Shown: positions 32,169 to 41,060, numbered from the stretch's first letter. The stretch is 64,000 nucleotides of DNA from Rhodocyclaceae bacterium (GCA_023150275.1 JAKLLG010000010.1:1-64000); one strand, 5' to 3'. The notes: a model not told the origin generated them from the letters alone. Made by a program: numbers and translations.

Positions 32169-32612
32169 TCAGCGCGCCGATTGCGGAGATGCGGCGGCGG
32201 CCGGTTCAGTCGGCAGGTCGTCGCGGCAGCGCCGCTTCGTGCATTGTGCCTGCGCTTGGCCTTCGGCCCCTCGTGCGCGCGCCTGAGCACCGTCGCGACG
32301 CTCGTGACGTTCATCACTTCGCGGCGTGATCTTGCCGGTCTGCGGATGGATGTCGAGCTTCACCCGCACCCCGTTGCGATCGGTGGCGCGCGCCTCGTAG
32401 GTACCGTGCTCGCGTTCGATCTTCTCGATGTTGCGATAGCCCGCTGCCTCCAGCCGGCGAACGATCTCGCCGAGCGGGAGCCACGCCGCACCGGATGCCG
32501 CCTTGGCTTCACGGGAATCGCGGGAACTGTCGGCGATCGACGGCAGGGTCAGGGCGCCCAAGAGCAGGGCCGCGCTCAAGGCCAAAGTGGAAAACATGAC
32601 GGATTTGCGCAT
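32169..32612 (-). CDS. PepSY-domain periplasmic protein
   Basis: 147-aa exported protein. The ATG at 32612 has a GGAGGA site and opens a signal peptide (LALSAALLLGALTLPSIA). One PepSY domain follows (WLPLGEIVRRLEAAGYRNIE, GTYEARATDRNGVRVKLDIH, PQTGKITPR). The tail is Arg/Gln-rich with two Cys (CTKRRC). PepSY proteins accompany flavocytochrome-b systems and two-component sensors. A second PepSY protein is coded divergently at 33786. Confidence 0.8.
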   Translation of the reverse strand: MRKSVMFSTLALSAALLLGALTLPSIADSSRDSREAKAASGAAWLPLGEIVRRLEAAGYRNIEKIEREHGTYEARATDRNGVRVKLDIHPQTGKITPRSDERHERRDGAQARARGAEGQAQAQCTKRRCRDDLPTEPAAAASPQSAR

Positions 32613-32685
32613 GATGGAATCCTCCATTCGTTCGGGCCGGCTTTGCGGCCGGGGTTCGGCTTGCTGCATCGGGGTGGGCACCAGA

Positions 32686-33189
32686 TCAATCGTCGTAGTA
32701 GCCCTTGGCGGCATCGACGTGACAGGCAGTGCAGTTGGCCCGCGTACGAACCTCCTTGTGCTTCCACTCCCAATCCGGAACCTTGCGGTGCTCGCGCACC
32801 CACTTCGGCAGTTCGGTAATGCGCAGTGGGGGGCGATCGCTCGTCACGCCGCGCAGCAGCTTGTCGCCATAGCGCTGGCCGCCACGGTCACCGGCATTCG
32901 TCACCAGATAGTCGGTGATCTTGGCGGCGACAGCCGGGTCGAGCGAGGCGTCATCGCCGAAATGGTCCTTCAGGTTGACCATCATCCGTTGCCAGGAAGA
33001 AGCAGGCAGCATCGACGGCGCGAAGGCAAGGTGACAGCTGCCGCATTCCTCCTTGACCAGCGGGTCGACCACGGGCGGAAAGTGATGGCTGCCGCCGGCC
33101 TGTGCGCGGCCGAGCACGACAAGGGAAAACGCGGCGGCGGCGGCACCAAGAATGAATGGCCGCAGGGAAATACTGCGAGGCATGTTCAT
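32686..33189 (-). CDS. Diheme cytochrome c (DHC-like)
   Basis: 167-aa periplasmic cytochrome. A signal peptide ends near RAQA. Heme sites are CGSCH (near residue 50) and CTACH (near residue 155). The intervening SSWQRMMVNLKDHFGDDASL matches the diheme cytochromes that partner SHP in Rhodobacter. Start at 33189 after an AAGGAG site. It lies between the DUF1924 monoheme protein and the PepSY gene, one step of a predicted electron chain. Confidence 0.88.
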   Translation of the reverse strand: MNMPRSISLRPFILGAAAAAFSLVVLGRAQAGGSHHFPPVVDPLVKEECGSCHLAFAPSMLPASSWQRMMVNLKDHFGDDASLDPAVAAKITDYLVTNAGDRGGQRYGDKLLRGVTSDRPPLRITELPKWVREHRKVPDWEWKHKEVRTRANCTACHVDAAKGYYDD

Positions 33190-33222
33190 GACGAACTCCT
33201 TTGTGAAACAAGGTTTCAGGAC

Positions 33223-33648
33223 TCACTGGCCGAGCATGAAGCTCAGCCAGTCGCCCTTTTCGAGCGGGGCACATTCGCGACCCAGCACCTCGTTGCAGTT
33301 GCGCTTGAACCACTTTTCGACTTTTGCCGGATCGGTGTAACGTGACGGCGATGCAGAAAGCGCCATTGGTTCGACGGCCTTGCCAGCCGGCGTGCGGCCA
33401 GCGCCGCGCGGCTCGCTGCCGTGGCAGGATGTGCAGGCCGGCGTATCCGGCTTGCCGCCGGCGAAACTTCTGGTATGCAGGATCTTGCCGCGCGCCGGCG
33501 AAAATCCGGCGAAGGCGGGATCGGCCGCGCGGGCCGCCGTCGCGTAGGCAGCCAGTTGGTCTTCACGCGTACCCGCCAGTGCAGCAGCCGGCAGCGACAG
33601 GATTGCGATACAGCCAAGGAGCGCGCTCAGGGATGGATTCAATGTCAC
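33223..33648 (-). CDS. DUF1924 monoheme cytochrome (SHP-like)
   Basis: 141-aa periplasmic cytochrome c with one CTSCH site (PACTSCHGSEPRGAG) after a signal peptide (SALLGCIAILSLPAAALA). The C-terminal KWFKRNCNEVLGRECAPLEK with two extra Cys is typical of the sphaeroides heme protein family, whose heme can bind O2 or NO through an unusual sixth ligand. Preferred start is GTG at 33648, with GAGGTG upstream; longer starts (to 33726) run through the operator region. First gene of the five-gene operon. Confidence 0.8.
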   Translation of the reverse strand: MTLNPSLSALLGCIAILSLPAAALAGTREDQLAAYATAARAADPAFAGFSPARGKILHTRSFAGGKPDTPACTSCHGSEPRGAGRTPAGKAVEPMALSASPSRYTDPAKVEKWFKRNCNEVLGRECAPLEKGDWLSFMLGQ

Positions 33649-33693
33649 GGCAGTCACCTCATCGGTTCGGATGTTGGCGCCACAATGACAGAC

Positions 33694-33738
33694 CGAACCT
33701 GAACCGAAGCTGAACCGTTCGTTCACCTTCGGTTAACC
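33694..33738. promoter_or_regulatory. Direct-repeat operator between the cytochrome and two-component operons
   Basis: Two TGAACC boxes (33700-33705, 33711-33716) are exactly 11 bp apart, with a related CGAACC at 33694 and a GGTTAACC palindrome at 33731-33738. Direct repeats at one helical turn are the usual target of OmpR/PhoB-type regulators, such as the one coded at 34148. The site lies between divergent genes, so it could control both. Confidence 0.55.
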
Positions 33739-33785
33739 TTGCGGGGGCTAAAACAAACGCATCGCAATCGAGCAACGAGATCAAA

Positions 33786-34148
33786 ATGCCTTGTCGTCAC
33801 GGGTTACCGTTCCGCAACATCCGCAGCGTCCGCAGCTTCCTTTCTGCGCTGCTTTGCTCCGCCGGTCTGCTGGCAGTTCCGGCCGGCGTGCATGCGGACG
33901 ACGATCACAACCGCGCCCGACAGGCACTGGAAGCCGGCGAAATCCTGCCGCTTTCCACGATCCTCGATCGCGTCGAAAGGCACTACCCCGGACAGGTGGT
34001 TGATGTCGAACTGGAGCGCGGGCACGAGGCGCGCTGGATTTACAAGGTGAAGGTCTTGCAGCGCGGTGGGGCGCTTGTCCGGTTGCAGGTCGACGCCCGG
34101 GATGGCCGCATCCTCGGCAGTCGCACGCAGCAAAGGGAGAAAGACTGA
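33786..34148 (+). CDS. PepSY-domain periplasmic protein of the two-component operon
   Basis: 120-aa exported protein. A signal peptide (FLSALLCSAGLLAVPAGVHA) is followed by one PepSY domain (GEILPLSTILDRVERHYPGQ, VVDVELERGHEARWIYKVKV, DARDGRILGS). Its stop overlaps the response-regulator start (TGATG), so it belongs to the sensory operon. A periplasmic modulator of the kinase is likely by analogy with other PepSY-sensor pairs (inference). Confidence 0.82.
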   Translation: MPCRHGLPFRNIRSVRSFLSALLCSAGLLAVPAGVHADDDHNRARQALEAGEILPLSTILDRVERHYPGQVVDVELERGHEARWIYKVKVLQRGGALVRLQVDARDGRILGSRTQQREKD

Positions 34149-34819
34149 TGCGCACACTGGTGGTCGAGGACGAGCCGACATTGCAGGCGCAGCTTGCGGA
34201 GGCGCTGGCGGCAGCGGGCTATGTCGCCGACTGTGCCGACAACGGCGTGGACGCGCATTTCCTCGGCGACAGCGAAGCCTACGATGCAGTGATTCTCGAT
34301 CTTGGCCTGCCGCGCATGGATGGCATCACCGTGCTGAAGAAATGGCGTGCCGCCGGACGTACGATGCCGGTGCTGATTCTCACCGCGCGCGACAGCTGGC
34401 ACGAAAAGGTGGCCGGCATCGACGCCGGTGCCGACGACTACCTGAGCAAGCCTTTCCACATGGAAGAACTGCTGGCGCGACTGCGCGCGCTGATCCGCCG
34501 CGCCGGCGGTCATGCCAGTGCCGAGATCGCCTGCGGGCCGCTGACGCTCGACACACGCGCCGGCCGGGCGACGCTGGACGGCCAGACAATGACGCTGACC
34601 AGCCACGAATTCCGCGTGCTCGCCTACCTGATGCACCATCTCGGCGAGATAGTTTCGCGTACCGATCTGGTCGAACACATCTATGCACAGGACTTCGACC
34701 GCGACTCGAACACCGTCGAAGTCTTTATCGCGCGGCTGCGCAAGAAATTGCCGCCGGACATGATCGAGACCGTACGCGGCCTGGGCTACCGCCTCGTCGC
34801 ACCGGACGGAAATAAATGA
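34148..34819 (+). CDS. OmpR/PhoP-family response regulator
   Basis: 223-aa two-domain regulator. The receiver has acidic residues at VVEDEP, phospho-acceptor Asp51 (ILDLGLPRMDG), Thr in LILTARD and Lys in YLSKPF. The C-terminal winged helix shows TSHEFRVLAYLMHH, SNTVEVFIARLRKKL and VRGLGYRL. Overlaps the genes on both sides. Predicted target is the TGAACC repeat region 130 bp before this operon's first gene region. Confidence 0.93.
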   Translation: MRTLVVEDEPTLQAQLAEALAAAGYVADCADNGVDAHFLGDSEAYDAVILDLGLPRMDGITVLKKWRAAGRTMPVLILTARDSWHEKVAGIDAGADDYLSKPFHMEELLARLRALIRRAGGHASAEIACGPLTLDTRAGRATLDGQTMTLTSHEFRVLAYLMHHLGEIVSRTDLVEHIYAQDFDRDSNTVEVFIARLRKKLPPDMIETVRGLGYRLVAPDGNK

Positions 34820-36189
34820 GCCCGTGGCGCGCGTCGCTACGCAGTCGCCTTGTTGCCGGCACCCTCTGCTGGGTCATCGCAACCGTTGCGATTGCCGGCT
34901 GGGCGCTGGGCAAGCTGTTCCACGAGCACGTGTCGACCCAGTTTCACGCCGAACTGCGCACCCATCTCGACCAGTTGACCGCGAACATCGCGCTCGATGC
35001 CAACGGCCGCCCGCTGCTCACGCTGCCGCTCAGCGACCCACGTCTGAGCCGACCGTACTCCGGCTGCTACTGGCAAGTTGACAGCTTCGGTACAGGAGAA
35101 GATCAGCAGGGTCTGCTGCGCTCGCGTTCGCTGTGGGATCACGTTCTCGCCGTACCGCAGGACACGCCCGCCGACGGGGAGATCCACCAGCACCGCATCG
35201 TCGGCCCCGACGGCCAGATGTTGGGCATGGTCGAACGAACGATCCACATCGACGAGGCGGTCAACGGAAAAACCCGCAGCCTCCGGCTGATCGCCGCAGC
35301 CGACGAAACGCAGATGACGGAACCGATCGCGCGCTTTCAGGGTGTACTCTGGCTGTCGCTTGGCGTCCTCGTTGCCGGGCTCGCGCTGGCTGTGCTGATG
35401 CAGGTAGTGATCGGGCTTGCGCCGCTACGCGCACTGCGGCAGGGGCTGGAAATGATCGGCAAGGGCGAGGCGCAGCGGATCGAGGGCGACTACCCGGCCG
35501 AAGTCGCGCCGCTGGTCGATGAATTCAACAGCGTGCTCGCGCAGAACGCCACCATCGTCGAGCGCGCCCGCACACAGGCCGGCAACCTGGCTCACGCACT
35601 GAAGACGCCGCTCAGCATCCTGGCGAACTGTGCCGACGGGCGCGACGACGCACTGGCGCGCACGGTGAGCGAGCAAGTGGCCGGCGCGCGGCGGCAGATC
35701 GACTACCACCTTGCCCACGCGCAGGCGGCGGCGAACCGCCTGCCAGGCGCCCGCACCCCAATCGCACCGGTACTCGACGGACTGCTGCGCGCGATGCGCC
35801 GGCTGCACGCCGGCCGCGGGCTCGATCTGGTCGTCTGCCCGCTGACGGACGCCTGTGTATTCCACGGCGACGCGCAGGACTTGCAGGAAATGCTCGGCAA
35901 TCTCCTCGACAACGCCTGCAAGTGGGCAAATGGCCGCGTCGAGATCGGTGTGCGCGTCGACAAGGGGTTGCTTCATATCACCGTCGACGACGACGGCAAC
36001 GGGCTACCCGCCGAGCAGCGCCAGACCGTGCTGCAGCGAGGCGTGCGCGCCGATGAGCAGATACCTGGCAGCGGGCTCGGGCTTGCCATCGTTGCCGATC
36101 TGGCCGCGCTTTACGGAGGCAGCATCGCGCTCGACGCATCGCCTCTCGGCGGCCTGCGCGCCGTGCTGACGCTGCCCGCCGCGCCCTGA
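34816..36189 (+). CDS. Sensor histidine kinase (PhoQ/QseC-like)
   Basis: 457-aa membrane kinase. A first helix near 15-32 and a second near 175-200 frame a periplasmic sensor of about 140 residues. HAMP follows, then the DHp domain with His in NLAHALKTPLSILAN and the ATPase domain with NLLDNACKWANG, VDDDGNGLP and GSGLGLAIVADLAALYGG. NLAHALKTPL is typical of PhoQ-type kinases. ATGA overlap with the response regulator. The signal is unknown; the linked cytochromes suggest redox, NO/O2 or metal. Confidence 0.92.
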   Translation: MSPWRASLRSRLVAGTLCWVIATVAIAGWALGKLFHEHVSTQFHAELRTHLDQLTANIALDANGRPLLTLPLSDPRLSRPYSGCYWQVDSFGTGEDQQGLLRSRSLWDHVLAVPQDTPADGEIHQHRIVGPDGQMLGMVERTIHIDEAVNGKTRSLRLIAAADETQMTEPIARFQGVLWLSLGVLVAGLALAVLMQVVIGLAPLRALRQGLEMIGKGEAQRIEGDYPAEVAPLVDEFNSVLAQNATIVERARTQAGNLAHALKTPLSILANCADGRDDALARTVSEQVAGARRQIDYHLAHAQAAANRLPGARTPIAPVLDGLLRAMRRLHAGRGLDLVVCPLTDACVFHGDAQDLQEMLGNLLDNACKWANGRVEIGVRVDKGLLHITVDDDGNGLPAEQRQTVLQRGVRADEQIPGSGLGLAIVADLAALYGGSIALDASPLGGLRAVLTLPAAP

Positions 36190-36268
36190 GAATTTGAATG
36201 GCGCGGGCCTGCTCCCGCGACTCGATTCGATGTACTCAAGCCCGCGCTCGGGCATTGTCGCAAAAGGC

Positions 36269-37678
36269 CTATTCGTCTCCGCCCTTGCCGCCGTCGATGC
36301 CGAGTTCCTGGATCTTGCGGGTGATCGTATTGCGGCCGATGCCAAGCGCCGTTGCTGCCTCGATGCGGCGACCGCCGGTGTGCGCCAGCGCGCGGTTGAT
36401 GAGGGTACGCTCGAAGGCCTGCAGCAGGTGCTCGTGCACGCTGCCACCGCCGGCGGCAAGCTGACGGTCGACTTCGGCGGCAAGCGCGCCCTGCCAGTCG
36501 CCAGCAACCGCGGCCGGCGACGCTTCGCGGATTTCCGGTGGCAGGTCGGCGACCTCCACGGTCTGCCCCGGCGCCATCACCGTCAGCCAGTGGCAGAGGT
36601 TTTCGAGCTGGCGGACGTTGCCGGCAAAATCGAGCGCGACCAGATACTTCAGCGCCGCCTCGGAGAGCCGCTTGGTTTCGACGCCAAGTTCCTGCGCGCT
36701 CTTCGAGAGGAAGTGGCGGGTGAGCAGCGGGATGTCCTCGCGCCGTTCGCGCAATGACGGCAGGCGGATGCGGATGACGTTGAGGCGGTGGAAGAGATCC
36801 TCGCGGAAGAGGCCTTCCTTGACCCGTGTTTCGAGGTTCTGGTGGGTCGCGGCAATCACGCGCACGTTGGCCTTGATCGGCGAGTGCCCGCCGACGCGGT
36901 AGAAGTGGCCGTCGGAGAGCACGCGCAGGAGGCGTGTCTGCAATTCGGACGGCATGTCGCCGATTTCGTCAAGAAACAGCGTGCCGCCCTCGGCCTGTTC
37001 GAAGCGGCCGCGCCGCTGCGCGGCGGCGCCGGTGAAGGCGCCGCGCTCATGGCCGAAGAGTTCGGATTCGAGCAGATCCTTGGGGATTGCCGCGGTGTTG
37101 ATGGCGACGAAGGGCTTTTCGGCACGCGGGCTGTGGCGGTGCAGCGCGCGCGCGACGAGTTCCTTGCCGGAGCCGGATTCGCCGGTGATGAGCACGGTTG
37201 CGTGCGATTGCGCGAGGCGGCCGATGGCGCGGAAGACCTCCTGCATCGCCGGCGCTTGCCCGAGAATTTCCGGGGTCAGCTCGACTTTTTCCGAGGCACC
37301 AGATTGGTGCATCGACTGATCGAGCGCACGGCGGATCAGTTCGAGCGCCTGATCGACGTCGAAGGGTTTCGGCAGGTATTCGAAAGCGCCTCCCTGAAAG
37401 GCGGCAACAGCTGATTCGAGGTCGGAATAGGCGGTCATGATGATGACCGGCAGCGTCGGGTAACGGCGCTTCACTTCCTGCAGTAGATCGAGGCCCGACT
37501 GGCCGGGCATGCGGATGTCGGAGAGCAGCACCTGCGGCGCCTCGCCGGCGCGGTCAAGCACGGCGAGCGCCTCGGTGGCAGAGGCGAAGCTCTTGAACGG
37601 GATCTGCTCGCGCGAAAGCGTTTTTTCGAGCACCCAGCGGATGGAGCGGTCGTCGTCGACGATCCAGACGGGTTTCAT
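36269..37678 (-). CDS. ntrC: Nitrogen regulation response regulator NtrC
   Basis: 469-aa sigma-54 activator. The receiver has Asp54 (LLSDIRMPGQSG) and KPF. The central AAA+ domain has Walker A GESGSGKE, the sigma-54 contact loop ERGAFTGA and Walker B GTLFLDEIGD. The C-terminus is a Fis-type helix-turn-helix (ALGIGRNTITRKIQELGI). The ATG at 37678 gives standard NtrC length; the longer frame has no family match. It should bind the GCAC-N7-GTGC dyads before glnA and amtB and fire their sigma-54 promoters when phosphorylated by NtrB. Confidence 0.96.
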   Translation of the reverse strand: MKPVWIVDDDRSIRWVLEKTLSREQIPFKSFASATEALAVLDRAGEAPQVLLSDIRMPGQSGLDLLQEVKRRYPTLPVIIMTAYSDLESAVAAFQGGAFEYLPKPFDVDQALELIRRALDQSMHQSGASEKVELTPEILGQAPAMQEVFRAIGRLAQSHATVLITGESGSGKELVARALHRHSPRAEKPFVAINTAAIPKDLLESELFGHERGAFTGAAAQRRGRFEQAEGGTLFLDEIGDMPSELQTRLLRVLSDGHFYRVGGHSPIKANVRVIAATHQNLETRVKEGLFREDLFHRLNVIRIRLPSLRERREDIPLLTRHFLSKSAQELGVETKRLSEAALKYLVALDFAGNVRQLENLCHWLTVMAPGQTVEVADLPPEIREASPAAVAGDWQGALAAEVDRQLAAGGGSVHEHLLQAFERTLINRALAHTGGRRIEAATALGIGRNTITRKIQELGIDGGKGGDE

Positions 37679-37728
37679 GGTTTGCTTTTCCTGCCCTGAC
37701 GGTATGGTGATTCCGTCCACAGCGAGAA

Positions 37729-38793
37729 TCATGCCTGCAGCGGCAAGCGGACGATGAACACCGTGCGCCCCGGCTTGCTCTCGCATTCGATGGTGCCGTG
37801 GTGGTGCAGCACGAAGTTCTGCGCGATCGTGAGCCCCAGTCCGGAACCGCCCTCGCGCCCGGAGACGAGCGGGTAGAACATGCGCTCAAGAATATCGGGA
37901 GGAATGCCGGGGCCATCGTCGATCACCAGCAGTTCGAGCGCGAGGCGGTAGCGCTTCTTGGCCAGCGTCACCTGGCGCACGGCGCGCGTCATCAGCGTGA
38001 TCGTGCCGTTGCCGCCCATCGCCTGCGCAGCATTGCGGGCGATGTTGAGGATGGCCTGGATCAACTGCTCGCGGTCGCCGATCAGATCGGGCAGGCTGGT
38101 GTCGTAGTCGCGACGCACCTTGAGCGTTTTCGGAAACTCGGCGACGAGCAGGCTGCGTACGCGTTCGAGCACTTCGTGGATCGACAGCGGCCCCGGATGC
38201 ATCGGCCGCTGCGGCGTCAGGAGGCGCTGCATCAGATCCTGCAGGCGGTCGCTTTCCTTGATGATGACCTGGGTATATTCGCGCAGCGCCGGCGCGTTGG
38301 CGAGTTCGGCGAGTTCGTGTTCGAGCAGCTGCGCCGCGCCGCGGATACCGCCGAGCGGGTTCTTGATTTCGTGGGCGAGGTTGCGGATCAGTTCGCGGTT
38401 GGCCTGTTGCTGTTCGAGCAGGCGCTCCTCGCGGCTGGCCTTCAGCTGCTGGTCGATCGGCCACATTTCGATGAGCAGCCCGCCGCCGCCGTCTTCGAGC
38501 GGCGTAACGGTGCAATTCACGTGCAGGACGCCGCCGTCGTACATTTTCAACTCGACGTTCTGGCCGGTATACGCCCAGCGATTGCAAACAGCCTCGTCGA
38601 GCGCCGTCTGCAGGCCATGCGAATAGTGGAGAACGTCGGCCAGCGCACGCCCGCTGAGCGTCTTCAGACTGGCAGCGAAGAGGTTTTCCGCCGCCGGATT
38701 GAGATAACGGATGTGACATCCGTCGTCCACCATGACAACGGCGGACGCAAGCAAATCCAGCCCCTGGAATGGGTGCGTGTCACGCCTGACCAT
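37729..38793 (-). CDS. ntrB: Nitrogen sensor histidine kinase NtrB
   Basis: 354-aa soluble kinase/phosphatase. An N-terminal PAS domain covers about 10-110 (VVMVDDGCHIRYLNPAAENL). The phospho-acceptor is His141 (RNLAHEIKNPLGGIRGAAQL), and the ATPase domain has NIARNAAQAM, VIDDGPGIPP and GSGLGLTIAQNFVLHH. It responds to nitrogen state through PII proteins (family knowledge; no PII gene is in view). Directly precedes ntrC (50-bp gap). Confidence 0.96.
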   Translation of the reverse strand: MVRRDTHPFQGLDLLASAVVMVDDGCHIRYLNPAAENLFAASLKTLSGRALADVLHYSHGLQTALDEAVCNRWAYTGQNVELKMYDGGVLHVNCTVTPLEDGGGGLLIEMWPIDQQLKASREERLLEQQQANRELIRNLAHEIKNPLGGIRGAAQLLEHELAELANAPALREYTQVIIKESDRLQDLMQRLLTPQRPMHPGPLSIHEVLERVRSLLVAEFPKTLKVRRDYDTSLPDLIGDREQLIQAILNIARNAAQAMGGNGTITLMTRAVRQVTLAKKRYRLALELLVIDDGPGIPPDILERMFYPLVSGREGGSGLGLTIAQNFVLHHHGTIECESKPGRTVFIVRLPLQA

Positions 38794-38859
38794 GTGCGCC
38801 GGATCAATGATGCGGGCGCTGCGGCCCGCTCAGGAGGAACAACGCTCGCATTGTCTCGG

Positions 38860-39327
38860 TCAGCGCAGGTTCTGCATTTCCTTCTGGATGGCCTCGACGT
38901 TGCGTTGGTGCAACTGGACCTGATCGCGCAGCGGCTGCGTACGTTCCTGAACCTTGGCCTGATTGATGGCACCACCCTGCATGCGCTCCTGCGGGAGCGC
39001 GATTTCGCCCTCGGCAAGCTTCTTCTTCGCTTCTTCGAGGTTCTTCTGTTCAGCGGAGAGTTCCTGTTCAAGGATCTTGCGCCGATCGTTGTCGCGGGCC
39101 TTCTGTGCGCTGTCGTCAACCCGCGGGAAAGCGGCGGGCGTCGGTGTCTTGGGGGCAGCCTTGTTTCCCGGAATGGTCGAGATCGGCTCAAGGTTCATCT
39201 TCGCACATCCCTTGCTCGCCACGTTCGAATAGGTGACGTGGCCGGCAGTATCGGTGCACTTGTAGATTTCTGCCTGCGCGAGTGGCACAGCAACCAGCAG
39301 AAACATTGCAACTACGGGCTTGATCAT
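38860..39327 (-). CDS. DUF4124 periplasmic protein with coiled coil
   Basis: 155-aa exported protein. A signal peptide (MFLLVAVPLAQA) is followed by the short DUF4124 domain (EIYKCTDTAGHVTYSNV) with two Cys (YKCTD, SKGCAKM) that may form a disulfide. Residues about 75-155 are a long charged helix (LEQELSAEQKNLEEAKKKLA), probably coiled coil. A DUF4124 gene between glnA and ntrB is common in Betaproteobacteria, but its role in nitrogen control is unknown. Confidence 0.85.
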   Translation of the reverse strand: MIKPVVAMFLLVAVPLAQAEIYKCTDTAGHVTYSNVASKGCAKMNLEPISTIPGNKAAPKTPTPAAFPRVDDSAQKARDNDRRKILEQELSAEQKNLEEAKKKLAEGEIALPQERMQGGAINQAKVQERTQPLRDQVQLHQRNVEAIQKEMQNLR

Positions 39328-39403
39328 TGCTCCTCCATGATCTTGTAATGCGTCGGAGTTTAACGCATCAGGCTGGAATCGGCGTACAAGCGGGGAGCAG
39401 AAA

Positions 39404-39432
39404 AGAAAAAAGGGCGGGAAAAACCCGCCCCT
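39404..39432 (-). terminator. Intrinsic terminator of glnA
   Basis: GGGCGGG / CCCGCCC stem (39412-39430) with a 5-nt loop, followed on the minus strand by TTTTTTCTTTTC. It is 22 bp after the glnA stop, so the DUF4124 gene and ntrBC need read-through or their own promoter. Confidence 0.88.
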
Positions 39433-39451
39433 TTCAGTTCGTCAGCCGCGA

Positions 39452-40867
39452 TCAGCAGCTGTAGTACATGTCGAACTCGACCGGATGGGTCGTCATGCGG
39501 ACCTTGTTGACTTCGTCCATCTTCAGGTCGATGTAGGCATCGATCCAGTCGTTGGAGAAGACGCCGCCACGGGTCAGGAACTCGCGGTCCTTGTCCAGCG
39601 CGGCCAGGGCTTCGTCAAGGCTGGCGCAGACGGTCGGGATCAGCTTGTCCTCTTCCGGCGGCAGGTCGTACAGGTTCTTGTCGGCCGGGTCGCCCGGGTG
39701 GATCTTGTTCTGGATGCCGTCGAGGCCGGCCATCAGCAGCGCGGCGAAGCACAGGTACGGGTTGGCGATCGGATCCGGGAAGCGGGTCTCGATGCGGCGG
39801 GCCTTGTCGGACGCGACGTGCGGAATGCGGATCGAGGCCGAGCGGTTCTTCGCCGAGTAGGCCATCTTGACCGGGGCTTCGTAGTGCGGCACGAGGCGCT
39901 TGTACGAGTTGGTGCCCGGGTTGGTGATGGCGTTCAGGGCCTTGGCGTGCTTGATGACGCCGCCGATGTAGAACAGTGCGGTCTCGGACATGCCGGCGTA
40001 GCCGTTGCCCGCGAACAGGTTCTTGCCGTCCTTCCAGATCGACTGGTGCACGTGCATGCCCGAGCCGTTGTCGCCGACGATGGGCTTCGGCATGAAGGTG
40101 GCGGTCTTGCCGTACTGGTGGGCGACGTTATGCACGACGTACTTGAGGATCTGCGTCCAGTCGGCGCGCTTCACCAGCGTGCTGAACACGGTACCGATCT
40201 CGCACTGGCCGGCGGTGGCGACTTCGTGGTGGTGCACTTCGACCGGTACGCCCAGCGCTTCCAGCGTCAGAACCATGGCCGAACGGATGTCGTGCAGGCT
40301 GTCGACCGGCGGCACGGGGAAGTAGCCGCCCTTGACGGTCGGGCGGTGGCCCGAGGCGCCGTTGCCTTCGTTCTTCTCACCGGAAGTCCAGGCCGCTTCG
40401 GCGGAGTGGATCTTCAGCGAGCAGCCGGACATGTCGACCGACCACTCGACGCCGTCGAAAATGAAGAATTCGGGTTCCGGACCGAAGAAGGCGGTGTCGC
40501 CGATGCCGGAGGCCTTCAGGTAGGCTTCAGCACGCTTGGCGATCGAGCGCGGGTCACGGTCGTAGCCGCGGCCGTCGGTCGGATCGACGACGTCGCAGGT
40601 CAGGACGACAGTGGTTTCGTCGAAGAACGGGTCGACGTAGGCGGTGGCAGGATCCGGCATGAGCAGCATGTCAGAAGCCTGGATGCCTTTCCAGCCGGCG
40701 ATCGAGGAGCCATCAAAGGCGTGACCAGATTCAAATTTACCTTCGTCGAACGCGCTGACCGGGACGGTGACGTGCTGTTCCTTGCCGCGGGTGTCGGTGA
40801 AGCGGAAATCGACGAACTTGGCGTCGTTTTCCTTGACGAGCTTGATGACGTCTTGCGGGGTTGCCAT
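39452..40867 (-). CDS. glnA: Glutamine synthetase, type I
   Basis: 471-aa enzyme making glutamine from glutamate and NH3. GSI landmarks: DGSSIAGW, the metal/ATP region [62 protein letters not shown], and the adenylylation segment NLYDLPPEE with Tyr near residue 400, so activity should be tuned by GlnE. Start at 40867 ([15 protein letters not shown]). It has a sigma-54 promoter (40935-40950) with paired NtrC sites (41015-41060). ntrB and ntrC lie downstream on the same strand. Confidence 0.98.
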   Translation of the reverse strand: MATPQDVIKLVKENDAKFVDFRFTDTRGKEQHVTVPVSAFDEGKFESGHAFDGSSIAGWKGIQASDMLLMPDPATAYVDPFFDETTVVLTCDVVDPTDGRGYDRDPRSIAKRAEAYLKASGIGDTAFFGPEPEFFIFDGVEWSVDMSGCSLKIHSAEAAWTSGEKNEGNGASGHRPTVKGGYFPVPPVDSLHDIRSAMVLTLEALGVPVEVHHHEVATAGQCEIGTVFSTLVKRADWTQILKYVVHNVAHQYGKTATFMPKPIVGDNGSGMHVHQSIWKDGKNLFAGNGYAGMSETALFYIGGVIKHAKALNAITNPGTNSYKRLVPHYEAPVKMAYSAKNRSASIRIPHVASDKARRIETRFPDPIANPYLCFAALLMAGLDGIQNKIHPGDPADKNLYDLPPEEDKLIPTVCASLDEALAALDKDREFLTRGGVFSNDWIDAYIDLKMDEVNKVRMTTHPVEFDMYYSC

Positions 40868-40934
40868 GGTGCAAAGTCTCCTGAGCAGATGCCGGCACAA
40901 CCGGCTGATAACCAAAATCTTGCGAGACCTTTTG

Positions 40935-40950
40935 AGCAGAAAGCATGCCA
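40935..40950 (-). promoter_or_regulatory. Sigma-54 promoter of glnA
   Basis: The minus strand reads TGGCATGCTTTCTGCT, with the required GG-N10-GC spacing and two mismatches to the -24/-12 consensus. Predicted transcription start is near 40924, about 57 nt before the ATG. Confidence 0.8.
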
Positions 40951-41014
40951 CCCGGTCCGCGAGGAACTTCGCATTGTGCCACAAGCGCTTGGCCACTCGT
41001 CCAGCTAAATCAAC

Positions 41015-41060
41015 GCACTACGACGGTGCATTCGCCGCCAGAAACGCACCAAATTTGTGC
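41015..41060. promoter_or_regulatory. Two NtrC-type enhancer sites upstream of glnA
   Basis: GCACTACGACGGTGC at 41015-41029 and GCACCAAATTTGTGC at 41046-41060, each one mismatch from GCACC-N5-GGTGC. Centres are 31 bp apart, at about -98 and -129 from the predicted start. Spacing and arrangement are the same as at amtB and close to the enteric glnA enhancer. Confidence 0.8.

Noticed and set aside
30783-32819. 678-codon plus-strand open frame
   Set aside because: Antisense to the flavocytochrome and PepSY genes, with Arg/His/Gln-rich composition, no motif, and no ribosome-binding site.
33649-33726. Longer N-terminus for the DUF1924 cytochrome (ATG at 33726)
   Set aside because: It would place about 26 residues with extra cysteines ahead of the signal peptide and run through the TGAACC repeats; the GTG at 33648 has a better ribosome-binding site.
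36190-36268. Small inverted repeats between the histidine kinase and ntrC genes as terminators
   Set aside because: Stems of only 5 bp and no U-tract on either strand; too weak to call.
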